The notes under the pieces were generated by a model, which worked only from the letters and a program-made list of their open reading frames with translations, was not told the DNA's origin and searched no databases. This document shows, one piece after another, positions 8,219 through 16,937 of a stretch of 64,000 nucleotides of DNA. This DNA is from CALLVY01 sp937899855 (GTDB taxonomy: Bacteria; Bacteroidota; Bacteroidia; Chitinophagales; Saprospiraceae). Each line of letters opens with the position of its first letter. The first letter of the stretch is position 1. The DNA lies in the NCBI GenBank assembly GCA_039820405.1, contig JBCBQC010000019.1, forward strand, positions 7,533-71,532, read 5' to 3'. Position numbers and translations under genes: made by a program.

Positions 8219-10495
8219 ATGCAATCCATGGTCAATACCAAATATCCCTTACTACTGCTTTTCTTCCTGGCCTACTTTGCGGTGCATGGTCAGAATAATG
8301 CCACCCTCAACGGTACCGTACGCAACGATTCCGGTACCGCCCTGGAAGCCGCCAACGTCGCCCTCGAAGGCACCACCATCGGTACCAGTACCGAAGCCGA
8401 TGGGACCTTCAAAATCAGCAACATCCCCGCTGGCAAATACCAGCTGGTGGTGAGCTCGATTGGCTACGATACCTACACCCAAGGCATCAGCCTCAACGCC
8501 GGAGACGCCACCACCCTCCAGCTCGAACTCGCCGCCGCGAGCGTCGAGCTGAGCGAAATCTACATCGTCGGGGCCGCGCTGGATCCCGCCAATCGGACCA
8601 TCACGGTCAACGAAATCGATCAAGCCGCCATCCAAACCCTCAATGTCGATCTGCCCATCCGCATCATCGAACAAATTCCGGGGGTCGACCTCTCGGCTTA
8701 CAGCCAGGGCGGGGTGGCCGATCAGTTTTCGATCCGGGGCTTTGGTGGCGCGGGTCACGAAGGTCAGGCCGGGGTACAAATCGACGGGGTGTCGCTCAAC
8801 GAGGCCGAAGGGCACTCGGATGGCTACGCCGATCTCAACGTCCTGATTCCCCTCAACCTCCAGAGCGTCAAAGTGTACAAGGGCCCTTCCTCGGCGCTGT
8901 ACGGCCGCTTCGCCGAAGGGGGTACCCTCGCGCTGGAAACCCGCAAGGGCAGCAACTACCAGGATTTTAGCCTCAGCGGCGGGTCCTTCAACACCCTCAA
9001 TGCCCAGTTTGCCCTCGGGAGGGAAACGCAGCTCAAGAAGACGGGGCGCGAGCTGCACACCAACCTGGCTTTCCAACTGTTCCAATCCGATGGCTACGCG
9101 GTCAACTCGGATCAGCTGCGGGGCAACGTCAGCGGCCGGATCGGCTACGAGATTTCGGATAAGACCGACATCGCCCTTTCCCTCCGTGGCCACTCCAGCG
9201 AGTGGGACGCGGCGGGCTACATCTCCGCGGAGCAGGTGGAGGACGAAGAACTCCGCACCGAGCAGGACGCCAATGCCGAAAACGATGGTGGCGCCAAGGA
9301 ATTTTATTCCCAACGCATCGACCTCAACCACAACTTTAGCGATAGCCTCCGCATGCTCGTCTTTGGCTATGCCGTCCAGCAAGACTTTACGCGCTTTGCC
9401 AAGTTTGGCTTTACACCGGGCGGCCAAACGGAGCGCTTCAACACGCGCAACGTCTACGCAGCCGGAGCCAACCTCAACGGGCGCAGTGCCCTCGCGGGCA
9501 TTGGGGTCAACTGGATTTTTGGGGCGGAATACTACAGCGAAAGTACCGATCGGATGCGCTGGCAGTCGAACAATCGCATCCGCGGGGACCTGTTCCTCGA
9601 CCGGCAATTTGACGTGCAGACCGCTTCCGTCTTTGGTCAGGGGGAATTTAATGTGAGCAGATTCCTCCGGCTGTCGGTGGGCCTGCGCTACGATCAGTAC
9701 TTTGGGTCCTTTACGAATAGTGATCCCGACATCACCGAATTTACCCTCGACATGAGTACGCTGTCCAACCTGAGCCCCAAGATTGGCATCCGGTCGACCA
9801 TCGCCGAAGGACTCGATCTGAGGGCGAGCGTCTCCCAGGGCTTTACCCTACCCAATAGCACCCTCAAGTACGAGCCCGATAGCGATCTCGATCCCTCCAT
9901 CCTCTGGCAGTACGAACTGGGCGCCCGCTATACCGGTACCAGTTGGTTGCTGATCGACGTGGTCGGATGGATCCTCAATACCACCAACGAGATCTTCGAG
10001 AACCCGCCCGGATCCGCTGACTTTGTCAACATCGGCGGCACCTCCCGCCTGGGCGTCGAAGCGGAAGTCGTCATCACTCCGGTAACGGGGCTACGGGTCA
10101 GAGGTACCTTCGCCTACACGGATACCGAAATCCAGGACAACCCGGACCCGAGTTTGGAGGGCAACGCGCTCACCAACATCCCCGAGTCGATCGCCACCCT
10201 GGACGTCTCCTACGCCTTTCCCAATGGCTTGGGCGCCCGCGTTCTTTTTAGAGATGTCGGATCGTACTTTTCAAATGCGGAAAATACGGCGGGCTACGAG
10301 GGCTACAACGTGACCAACCTTTTCGTCTTCTACAACTTCAACCAACGCTCGTCGAATCAGGGTCGCGTCTTCGTGGAGGTCCGCAACGTATTCGACGCCA
10401 TCTATTCTGAGGTGGTGTTTGGGGGGCCCGGATCGCAAATCTTTACGCCCGCTCCCATGCGAAACATCATGGTGGGGGTCCACTACAATTTTTAA
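8219..10495 (+). CDS. TonB-dependent outer membrane receptor
   Basis: A 758-residue receptor from the ATG at 8219 (a second in-frame ATG follows at 8228). A signal peptide ending near AVHGQ is followed by a carboxypeptidase-regulatory-like domain (GTVRNDSGTAL onward, about 25-110), a plug domain containing IRGFGG and YGRFAEGG, and a 22-strand-type barrel closing with a terminal aromatic strand (HYNF). It imports a ligand across the outer membrane using TonB energy. The substrate cannot be read from the sequence. Flanking His-rich proteins point to a metal or metal complex. The next gene starts 18 bp downstream, so the two are probably co-transcribed. It is not of the SusC type: there is no SusD partner. 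Confidence 0.93.
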   Translation: MQSMVNTKYPLLLLFFLAYFAVHGQNNATLNGTVRNDSGTALEAANVALEGTTIGTSTEADGTFKISNIPAGKYQLVVSSIGYDTYTQGISLNAGDATTLQLELAAASVELSEIYIVGAALDPANRTITVNEIDQAAIQTLNVDLPIRIIEQIPGVDLSAYSQGGVADQFSIRGFGGAGHEGQAGVQIDGVSLNEAEGHSDGYADLNVLIPLNLQSVKVYKGPSSALYGRFAEGGTLALETRKGSNYQDFSLSGGSFNTLNAQFALGRETQLKKTGRELHTNLAFQLFQSDGYAVNSDQLRGNVSGRIGYEISDKTDIALSLRGHSSEWDAAGYISAEQVEDEELRTEQDANAENDGGAKEFYSQRIDLNHNFSDSLRMLVFGYAVQQDFTRFAKFGFTPGGQTERFNTRNVYAAGANLNGRSALAGIGVNWIFGAEYYSESTDRMRWQSNNRIRGDLFLDRQFDVQTASVFGQGEFNVSRFLRLSVGLRYDQYFGSFTNSDPDITEFTLDMSTLSNLSPKIGIRSTIAEGLDLRASVSQGFTLPNSTLKYEPDSDLDPSILWQYELGARYTGTSWLLIDVVGWILNTTNEIFENPPGSADFVNIGGTSRLGVEAEVVITPVTGLRVRGTFAYTDTEIQDNPDPSLEGNALTNIPESIATLDVSYAFPNGLGARVLFRDVGSYFSNAENTAGYEGYNVTNLFVFYNFNQRSSNQGRVFVEVRNVFDAIYSEVVFGGPGSQIFTPAPMRNIMVGVHYNF

Positions 10496-10513
10496 CCGAA
10501 AACAAGGATTATC

Positions 10514-11233
10514 ATGAAATCTACTCCCTTTTTACTGTCTTGCTTACTCTTCCTGAGCGCCCTCGCGCTCAGTATCGGCTGCGGCCAGGGGCCCAGTGCC
10601 GATACCCATACCCACGACTCCAACGGGGAAAGCCACACCCATACCCACGATTCCGGGAATGAAAACCACACCCATACCCCCGCCCCGGGGACGGGAAGCC
10701 ACAGCCATTCCCACGCCCCCGGCGAACGCGGCGACGGCCATAGCCACTACCACGGCGAGGTGGAACGCCCCCCCTTCACCTACCTCACGATGAACGGCGA
10801 GTTTCACCTCAACCCCGGTGACTCCATGTCCCAAAATGATCCCCGCAACCCCGGTCGCCTCATTCTCACAACCAGCTCCGATAAGGGATCCCTCACCAAA
10901 ATGACCTTCTTCGATCATAGCGATGTGGAGAAACAACTCGCCGAGTGTGGCTACCACTTCATCGGCAGCCGCCCCGACCCCCACTACTATCCCGAACAAT
11001 CCAAAACTTCCATCTGGGACGTGTTCGAAAAAGTGGAGGACTTCTCGGGGGATTGCTCCAAGTACAAATACGTGCTCTCGCGCTCGCCCCACGGTGATCC
11101 CATCCACATGCACCTGCGCTACGGCGACGATGTGGAACGCATCCTGGCCATGAGCAACGATGCCGAAGACGACCAATTTAACCCCTGGTGGGCCACCTAC
11201 TGCGACATCAATCGTACGACGGCCTGCGATTAA
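10514..11233 (+). CDS. His-rich surface/periplasmic lipoprotein, putative metal binding
   Basis: A 239-residue lipoprotein with signal peptide and lipobox LSIGC (Cys23). Residues about 31-82 carry 13 histidines, arranged as repeated HTH and HSH units separated by Asp/Ser/Gly. This arrangement resembles the His tracts of periplasmic zinc or nickel binding proteins. The C-terminal 150 residues form an unrecognised domain with four Cys and further His (HGDPIHMHLRYGD). It follows the TonB receptor by 18 bp and ends in a strong terminator, so it is probably the receptor's ligand-handling partner. Metal identity is unknown. Confidence 0.8.
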   Translation: MKSTPFLLSCLLFLSALALSIGCGQGPSADTHTHDSNGESHTHTHDSGNENHTHTPAPGTGSHSHSHAPGERGDGHSHYHGEVERPPFTYLTMNGEFHLNPGDSMSQNDPRNPGRLILTTSSDKGSLTKMTFFDHSDVEKQLAECGYHFIGSRPDPHYYPEQSKTSIWDVFEKVEDFSGDCSKYKYVLSRSPHGDPIHMHLRYGDDVERILAMSNDAEDDQFNPWWATYCDINRTTACD

Positions 11234-11255
11234 ACGCCCCTGTCTTAACCCCAAT

Positions 11256-11303
11256 CAGCTCCTACCTACCGGCTACCGGTAGGGGGAGCTGACTCCTTTT
11301 TTT
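11256..11303 (+). terminator. Rho-independent terminator
   Basis: Inverted repeat 11256-11291 (CAGCTCC...GGGAGCTG with CCGG core) followed by a T run at 11297-11303. It closes the TonB receptor/His-rich lipoprotein unit. Confidence 0.85.
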
Positions 11304-11575
11304 CCCCTCCCCTCAACAGATGGCCCTCCTCCGACGTTACCCCTAACAAGTGACTTCTTTAGTGGTGAACCGCGTGGATTCGGCAAAGTTTTCGCAGCGC
11401 AAAAAGCGAAAACTTCGTGCTGGAGTCCGGGATTTTTCCGGGCCCGTTGGCCAGTAGCATCCGCTGCGATGGGACCGAGTGCCTGGGCGGTTAAGACCGA
11501 CACCTAAATTTATTTCACCGAACGCTGGGTACGGGCCCTTTGGGCTCCACGCGTTCCACCTTAAAGCTATAACTT
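11304..11575. other. Intergenic region
   Basis: About 270 bp between the terminator and the next lipoprotein gene. No gene supported. A possible imperfect inverted repeat (GCGCAAAAAGCGAAAA region near 11397-11412) is too weak to call. Confidence 0.4.
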
Positions 11576-12130
11576 ATGAAATACCTGTACTTTAGCCTGC
11601 TCCTACTCAGTCTAAGCGCCTGTGGCGAAGACGACGAAGCCCTGCCAAGCGCGACGACTAGCCCCCTTTCCTGCTGCGCTACCGCTCCCCTCACGGGCGA
11701 ACTCGACGGCAGTAGTTTTTACCTGCCCAACGCCTTTACCCCCAATGGCGATGGGATCAACGACATCTTTTTGGTCTACGCGGGGAACAACATCCAAGAA
11801 GTCGTCAGCCTCGAAATCTACGATCCGAGCGGGCGGCGGATGTACCGAGCGGAAAGGCTGGTCCCCAATGATGTCAGTCGCGCCTGGGACGGTCGCTACC
11901 GCAATGGTGTTTTTGAAGGTTACTTTACTTACCGCGTCAAACTCTTTAGTGTCAGCGGCCAGCTAGGGACCTACGTGGGAGCGGCGTGCAGCATTCGCTG
12001 TATCGGGACTGAAGGTTTGATTGAGGCGGGCAACTGGGAATTCTGTACCTTTGGTACCCAGCAAAATGGCCTTGGGGAACCCGACCTGAGCGTACCGAGC
12101 TTTGAAGACGAGCGCTGTATTGGGGGTTAG
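11576..12130 (+). CDS. Lipoprotein with a gliding-motility C-terminal (CHU_C-like) domain
   Basis: A 184-residue protein. The signal peptide ends in lipobox LSAC (Cys16). From about residue 48 it carries the signature LPNAFTPNGDGINDIF, the beta-sandwich motif LEIYDPSGRRMY, and a Trp-Asp-Gly turn. This is the core of the CHU_C domain, normally the T9SS type B sorting signal at the very C-terminus of giant secreted proteins. Here it makes up most of a small lipoprotein and is followed by a further 50 residues with three Cys. The role is unknown; it could be a surface lipoprotein exported by T9SS or a domain recruited for binding. The gene is followed at 16 bp by another lipoprotein gene. Confidence 0.8.
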   Translation: MKYLYFSLLLLSLSACGEDDEALPSATTSPLSCCATAPLTGELDGSSFYLPNAFTPNGDGINDIFLVYAGNNIQEVVSLEIYDPSGRRMYRAERLVPNDVSRAWDGRYRNGVFEGYFTYRVKLFSVSGQLGTYVGAACSIRCIGTEGLIEAGNWEFCTFGTQQNGLGEPDLSVPSFEDERCIGG

Positions 12131-12146
12131 GTAGCAAGCGGTTTTG

Positions 12147-12791
12147 ATGAAATACCAATTCTTAATAGGGGTCGCCCTGTTTTTGGGTACGGCCTGCGGC
12201 GTCCAACGGTTCCAACTCCGGGATTGCCCCACTTTTACGACCACCACCACTTGGCAAAGCCAGCAGCAAGGCGCGGCGGCCGAGCTCCGAGATGCGGACA
12301 CGCGCTACCGTACGCAGGTGGTCCGCGTGGATGAAGCTCAGTACGAAGTAGAAGTACGGGGAGAACGGCCGGAAGATCGCTACCGGTTTACGTGGCGGCG
12401 CTCGGATCTGGCCATTACGGGTTTTGTGGCGGGCAATACGGTCCTGGAAGTTTACCTGCCCCTCCTGCAATTTCCCCTCTACCGGGGAAAGACCTGGCGG
12501 GATACCCTTCGCCTGCAGGAGCATCCGCGGGGAGCGATTCGGCGGCTGCCGGCCAAGTTCGAAGTAAAAGCGGTGGAGCCCCACGACTACGTAGCGGGGC
12601 AAGAGTTGGGCAGTGAGCGCAAGGCCTTTCTGATCCTGACGTACCTGCCCGATCGGGTCTTGCATTTTTACTACCTCTCGCCCAGTAAGCACTTCCCGGG
12701 TACCAATCCCGTCGACCTCTTCTTAGGACTCGATTGGTTCAATCCCAATGCCGAGCGGGGTCGCATCCAAGTTACCGACTACCAACGCTGA
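12147..12791 (+). CDS. Hypothetical lipoprotein
   Basis: A 214-residue predicted lipoprotein starting at the ATG at 12147 (a TTG lies one codon upstream). The lipobox is LGTAC. The rest is beta-rich and charged, with no motif I recognise. It lies 16 bp after the CHU_C-like lipoprotein and is probably co-transcribed with it. It ends 12 bp from the convergent KAS III gene. Confidence 0.75.
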   Translation: MKYQFLIGVALFLGTACGVQRFQLRDCPTFTTTTTWQSQQQGAAAELRDADTRYRTQVVRVDEAQYEVEVRGERPEDRYRFTWRRSDLAITGFVAGNTVLEVYLPLLQFPLYRGKTWRDTLRLQEHPRGAIRRLPAKFEVKAVEPHDYVAGQELGSERKAFLILTYLPDRVLHFYYLSPSKHFPGTNPVDLFLGLDWFNPNAERGRIQVTDYQR

Positions 12792-12803
12792 CGACGGCGA
12801 TGG

Positions 12804-13853
12804 TTACCAACGCAGCAGGGCCGAGCCCCAGGTAAAGCCACTGCCAAAGGCGGCCAGACAGACCAGGTCGCCCTTTTTGACCTTCCCTTCCTGCCAAGCT
12901 TCGCACAGGGCAATGGGTACGGAAGCCGCCGTGGTGTTGCCGTACTTTTGAATGTTGTTGAACACTTGATCGTCGCGCAACTGGAGGCGCTTTTGGACAA
13001 ACTGGCTGATCCGCAGGTTGGCCTGGTGTGGGATGAGCATATCGAGATCGGAGATGCCGTAACCGTTGGCTTCCAGGGCTTCCATAATAACTTCGGGAAA
13101 CTTTTGCACGGCGATTTTAAATACCGCCTGGCCTTCCATATTGGGAAAGAGGTCCTGCTCTTCCCACATCTTGGGGGTGAGGAAAACGCCACCAAATTCG
13201 AGGTCTTCGTAGCCAAAGCGATCGGTTCCGAGGTGGTAGCCCCCGTGGCTACCGGGATTGATAAAGGCCAGTTTTTCGGCATACTCGCCGTCGGAATGCA
13301 GGTGGGTGGAGAGTACGCCCTCGTTTTCATCTTCGGTGGGTTGGAGGACGACGGCGCCGGCACCATCGCCAAAGATGACGGTGACGTTGCGGCCGCGGGT
13401 GGAAAAGTCGAGGCCCATCGAGTGGAACTCGGCACCGATCAAGAGGATGTTTTTGTACATGCCCGAGCGGATGAATTGATCGCCGACGGAGAGGCCGTAG
13501 ATAAAGCCCGAGCACTGGTTGCGAACGTCGAGGGCACCGACGTCGCGCATTTTGAGGGCCCGTTGGACGAGGACGCCACAACCGGGGAAGTAGTAATCCG
13601 GGCTGAGGGTGGCGAAGATGACGAAGTCGATGTCTTCCGGCCCTACGCCCGCGTTTTCCATGGCGATCTTAGCGGCGGCTACCCCCATCGAGGAGGTACT
13701 TTCTTGGTGACGCGCGCCGTAGCGGCGTTCGCGAATGCCGGTGCGTTCTTGGATCCACTCGTCGGAGGTATCCATCACCTTGGTCAGGTCGTCGTTCGAT
13801 ACGACCCAATCGGGGACGTAGTGGCCAATGCCGGCTATTTTTGATCGCAGCAT
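12804..13853 (-). CDS. 3-oxoacyl-ACP synthase III (KAS III) family protein
   Basis: A 349-residue thiolase-fold condensing enzyme of the FabH family. The catalytic triad is visible: Cys114 in NQCSGF, His in IPHQANLRI and Asn in YGNTTAASVP. The glycine-rich C-terminus FGSGFTWGSALLRW is typical. FabH starts fatty acid synthesis by joining acetyl-CoA or a branched acyl-CoA to malonyl-ACP. The start is the ATG at 13853; a further 20 codons of open frame upstream have no family similarity. The gene stands alone, without plsX, fabD or acpP, so it may be a second copy for a special acyl primer rather than the housekeeping fabH. The substrate loop (TLSPDYYFPG) differs from E. coli. Confidence 0.9.
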   Translation of the reverse strand: MLRSKIAGIGHYVPDWVVSNDDLTKVMDTSDEWIQERTGIRERRYGARHQESTSSMGVAAAKIAMENAGVGPEDIDFVIFATLSPDYYFPGCGVLVQRALKMRDVGALDVRNQCSGFIYGLSVGDQFIRSGMYKNILLIGAEFHSMGLDFSTRGRNVTVIFGDGAGAVVLQPTEDENEGVLSTHLHSDGEYAEKLAFINPGSHGGYHLGTDRFGYEDLEFGGVFLTPKMWEEQDLFPNMEGQAVFKIAVQKFPEVIMEALEANGYGISDLDMLIPHQANLRISQFVQKRLQLRDDQVFNNIQKYGNTTAASVPIALCEAWQEGKVKKGDLVCLAAFGSGFTWGSALLRW

Positions 13854-14083
13854 CTTCTTTGTTTTTGTGGTGAATGTTGGAGCCAAAAATCGATATTTTC
13901 TACCAATTTCCAAAGCAGCACTAAGAAATCCTTAAGCCTTTTTAGGAAATCCTTAACCAAAATCGACCAAACGCTTTGGGCCGGAGGAGCGGTCTTCCCA
14001 AGTGAAGAATCTATTGAAGTAGCTCCGGAGCTACGCTGCACCGGGATCCGGTCCACCGGACCTTTCCCACAAAAAATCAAAAT

Positions 14084-14446
14084 ATGAAAAAGTCCTTCTC
14101 GTTCTCCCTCCCCCTGGTTGCGTTTGCTGTGTTGGTCCTCAGTGCCTGTAACAAAACGGACGACGATTTGCCGACCATCCTACCCGCCTGTATCGAAAAT
14201 ACCATTCAAGTCCTGGGCTTCGAGCCGGGTGCGGGCACGCACCAGGAAATGTACCGCGGCAGCTACCGCGGCGAAGTGGTCTACTACTGGACGGGCGACC
14301 AGATCGCCGATGGCTGGTCGAGCCTTTACTCCGCCGATTGCCAACTCCTCTGCCACCCCGACGGCGGTGTGGACGGACGCGGGGACGGCCGTTGTACCGA
14401 CTTTGAGCGCAGCGAGCTCCAGTTGGTCTGGGAACATCCCCGTTGA
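14084..14446 (+). CDS. Small lipoprotein, unknown
   Basis: A 120-residue lipoprotein with signal peptide and lipobox LSAC, followed by Asn-Lys. The mature part has four Cys and a YRGEVVYYW segment. It resembles short Bacteroidota lipoproteins of the DUF6970 type by overall pattern, which I offer as a possibility only. A weak hairpin-free gap of 72 bp separates it from the next gene. Confidence 0.7.
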   Translation: MKKSFSFSLPLVAFAVLVLSACNKTDDDLPTILPACIENTIQVLGFEPGAGTHQEMYRGSYRGEVVYYWTGDQIADGWSSLYSADCQLLCHPDGGVDGRGDGRCTDFERSELQLVWEHPR

Positions 14447-14518
14447 GCCCGCGCATCCGGGAGCGGAGGGGAATCCGATTTTGAGTAGAAATCACTACCT
14501 TGAGCCAAAACCAAGACG

Positions 14519-15313
14519 ATGCCCCACTCCGCTCCCCTACTCCTCAGCTCGGCCGTCCGACGGTCGGGCACCACCCTCGTCCAACGCCTACTTAGCTCGG
14601 CCCCCAATTGCCTCATTTACGGCGAAACCTGCGCCTACGACCTCCAATTTGGCCTACAAGTCTACCTCTCCAAACAGTTGCAGTTTCAAGTCCGCGCCGC
14701 CCAGCAAGACGCCCTCCTCGCCAAGGTGCTCGCCGGTGATGCCAACGACTGGATCGCCGATCTGATGCCTCCGGTCGCCGACTACCTGGCGGCCCAAAAA
14801 ACCCACTGCCTCGGAGTCGTTGACTTTTTGGAACGCTACGCAGTGGAGCAGCAACGCCCCGTGTGGGGACTCAAAATGGCGGAATGGCCCGTCTCCCAAA
14901 TCCTCCAAATCCAGCGTTTCCTCCCCCCCACCCGACTGGTGTACATCCACCGCGACCTGCTCGGCTGCGTGCGCTCGGCCCGCCGGGTACAACTCTACAC
15001 CTCCTTACAAGAACTGGAATATTTTTGCCAGACCTGGCACCAAAACTACCGCGCCGTGCGCAGCCAATTTCCCGCCGAACAGTTGCTCCTCATCGACTAC
15101 CAAGCCCTGCTGGAGCAGCCCGGCCCCATCCTGGCGCAGTTGGAGGCCTTCAGCGGCGCCCGGGGCATCCAAGCCGAAGTACTACACCAACGGATCAACA
15201 CCCTCAAGAGCGATCGCCAACGCGCGCCCAAGGGCGATGGCTACCTACCACCCACTGCGGAACTGCCCGAAGCGGAGCGCTTACTAGTCGACCGGTACGC
15301 CGCCCTGTCTTAG
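14519..15313 (+). CDS. Sulfotransferase family protein
   Basis: A 264-residue protein with the P-loop-like PAPS-binding motif RRSGTTLVQRLL (residues about 14-25) and a later 3'-phosphate-binding segment, VYIHRDLLGCVRSARR, as in PAPS-dependent sulfotransferases. It would move sulfate from PAPS to an acceptor, which in bacteria may be a glycan, lipid or protein. There is no signal peptide. The acceptor is unknown and no PAPS synthesis genes are nearby. The stop lies 6 bp from the convergent response regulator gene. Confidence 0.8.
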   Translation: MPHSAPLLLSSAVRRSGTTLVQRLLSSAPNCLIYGETCAYDLQFGLQVYLSKQLQFQVRAAQQDALLAKVLAGDANDWIADLMPPVADYLAAQKTHCLGVVDFLERYAVEQQRPVWGLKMAEWPVSQILQIQRFLPPTRLVYIHRDLLGCVRSARRVQLYTSLQELEYFCQTWHQNYRAVRSQFPAEQLLLIDYQALLEQPGPILAQLEAFSGARGIQAEVLHQRINTLKSDRQRAPKGDGYLPPTAELPEAERLLVDRYAALS

Positions 15314-15319
15314 AAGGGC

Positions 15320-15991
15320 CTAGCCCCAGTAGTCGGTGAGTTCGACCACTTTGTTTTCGAGGGCAAAAACGACCAGCCCGGCCGTATTGCGGGCTCCGGT
15401 CTTTTCGAGTAAATTGTTGCGGTGACCGTCCACCGTACGGGGACTGATAAATAGTTTGGTGGCAATTTCGGCGGTGGTGTACTGCTCGCAGATCAACTGG
15501 AGGACTTCCTTTTCACGGCTCGAAATTTCGACGTGAGCCAGGTGGTGTCGCTTGACCTTGCGCTGCATGTTTTCGCGGATCACGTTCATCACGTGATCGT
15601 TGTAGTAAAAGCCTTTGGCCGCCACGGTGAGCACCGTTTCGGCCACTTCCTCGGGCTCGGAATTTTTGGGCAGGTAAGACGCCGCCCCCAACTCGATCAT
15701 CTTGACGATAAAGCCCTTGCTGTAGTGAGTGGTGAGGATGATGATGCGAATCTCGGGATGGCTCTTTTGGAGGGCCTTGGTGGTTTCCACCCCGCTGAGT
15801 ACGGGCATGTTGAGGTCGAGCAGGAGGACGTCGGGGATGGGCCCTTCCCGCAGTTGGTCGAGCAGTTCCTGCCCATTGCCCGCTTCCAGGATGACTTCGA
15901 TCTCTTCTCGCTCGGAGATCAAGGCGCGGAGTCCTTTGCGAAAGAGCAGCTCGTCATCGACGATGCCCAGGTGGATGGATGATTGCTTCAC
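15320..15991 (-). CDS. NarL/FixJ-type response regulator
   Basis: A 223-residue two-component regulator. The receiver domain has the acidic pair Asp12-Asp13, phosphoacceptor Asp59 in LLLDLNMP and Lys109 in YLPKN. The C-terminal LuxR-type helix-turn-helix (about 155-215) shows SSREKEVLQLI and IATKLFISPRTVDGHR. The start is a GTG that overlaps the stop of the kinase gene by 4 bp, so the pair is translationally coupled. Target genes are not evident; the neighbouring membrane protein and lipoprotein are candidates. Confidence 0.95.
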   Translation of the reverse strand: MKQSSIHLGIVDDELLFRKGLRALISEREEIEVILEAGNGQELLDQLREGPIPDVLLLDLNMPVLSGVETTKALQKSHPEIRIIILTTHYSKGFIVKMIELGAASYLPKNSEPEEVAETVLTVAAKGFYYNDHVMNVIRENMQRKVKRHHLAHVEISSREKEVLQLICEQYTTAEIATKLFISPRTVDGHRNNLLEKTGARNTAGLVVFALENKVVELTDYWG

Positions 15992-16794
15992 GATACTGGA
16001 TTTAGATCAACGGTGGCGGTTACTCCCGCTCCGGGTTCGGATTCATAACGTATGGTGGCGCCAATCAGGTGTAGGCGACTGTCAATATTCTTGAGCCCCA
16101 GCCCTTTTTTCTCGGCGAGCCTGGTCACGTCAAAGCCCTTGCCATTGTCGTAGTAGTGCAGCTTTAAACTTTCCTTACCGTGGTGGAGGCGAATCCCAAT
16201 TTGGCGCGCCTCGCCGTGACGGATGGAATTGTTGATCAATTCCTGAACGACGCGGAAGAGTTGCAGCTCGCTATTGACCTGGGGGAGGCGCGCGTCGGGA
16301 TCGTCGACTTCGAGGTGGATATCTACGGAACCGGTCCGTTGGAAACCATCGCAGAGTTCTTCTAGGGCGGTGGGCAAGCCAAAATCCTGGAGGGTGGGGG
16401 GCAACAGCTCGTGGGAGATCCGGCGCGTGGTATGGATGGTTTGGTCGAGCAAGGATTTGACGTCACCGATCAGCTCCTCCGCCGGGGCGGAGGAGCCCGT
16501 AAATTTCTTGACTTGGTAGATATTGAGCTTGAGGACGTTGAGTTTGGAGCCCAGATCGTCGTGCAGGTCTTTGGCGATGCGGCGGCGTTCCTCTTCCTGG
16601 GTGAGGATGGTGCTGCGCAATAGCTCTTCGCGGTACTCGATTTCGAGGGCCTGCGCATTCATTTGCTCCTTGAGTATCCGACGTTGGGAAAGGCTGACGA
16701 AAAGGACGAAGGCCAGCGCAAGGAGTAGCATAATGGATACTCCGAAAAGGACCAGTGCGGCCAATTCACGATTTTGCAATAAGACTTGATCCAT
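15988..16794 (-). CDS. Sensor histidine kinase, HisKA_3 type
   Basis: A 268-residue kinase starting at the ATG at 16794 (a TTG 33 bp upstream is less likely). One N-terminal transmembrane segment (about residues 12-36) leads to a coiled segment and the HisKA_3 box with phosphoacceptor His in AKDLHDDLGSK. The ATP-binding domain follows, with the N box ELINNSIRHG and G boxes DNGKGFD and GLGLKNI. There is almost no periplasmic domain, so it probably senses a membrane or cytoplasmic signal, or works with the polytopic membrane protein encoded just upstream. Confidence 0.94.
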   Translation of the reverse strand: MDQVLLQNRELAALVLFGVSIMLLLALAFVLFVSLSQRRILKEQMNAQALEIEYREELLRSTILTQEEERRRIAKDLHDDLGSKLNVLKLNIYQVKKFTGSSAPAEELIGDVKSLLDQTIHTTRRISHELLPPTLQDFGLPTALEELCDGFQRTGSVDIHLEVDDPDARLPQVNSELQLFRVVQELINNSIRHGEARQIGIRLHHGKESLKLHYYDNGKGFDVTRLAEKKGLGLKNIDSRLHLIGATIRYESEPGAGVTATVDLNPVS

Positions 16795-16937
16795 AAGATC
16801 GACACCAAATCCCGGCGAGGAGATCAACTGATTATCTATTGGCGCCTAAATTACGATAATAATGAGGAAGGAGAAAAATTAGTAGCCCTTTTCCCGGCGG
16901 CTTCCCCACTTATCGACCAACGATCGGTGGGGCTCGA

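Noticed and set aside
8252..9607. A 451-codon minus-strand frame opposite the TonB receptor
   Set aside because: The receptor is clear on the plus strand; the minus frame is Val/Asp/Gly-rich as expected for a shadow.
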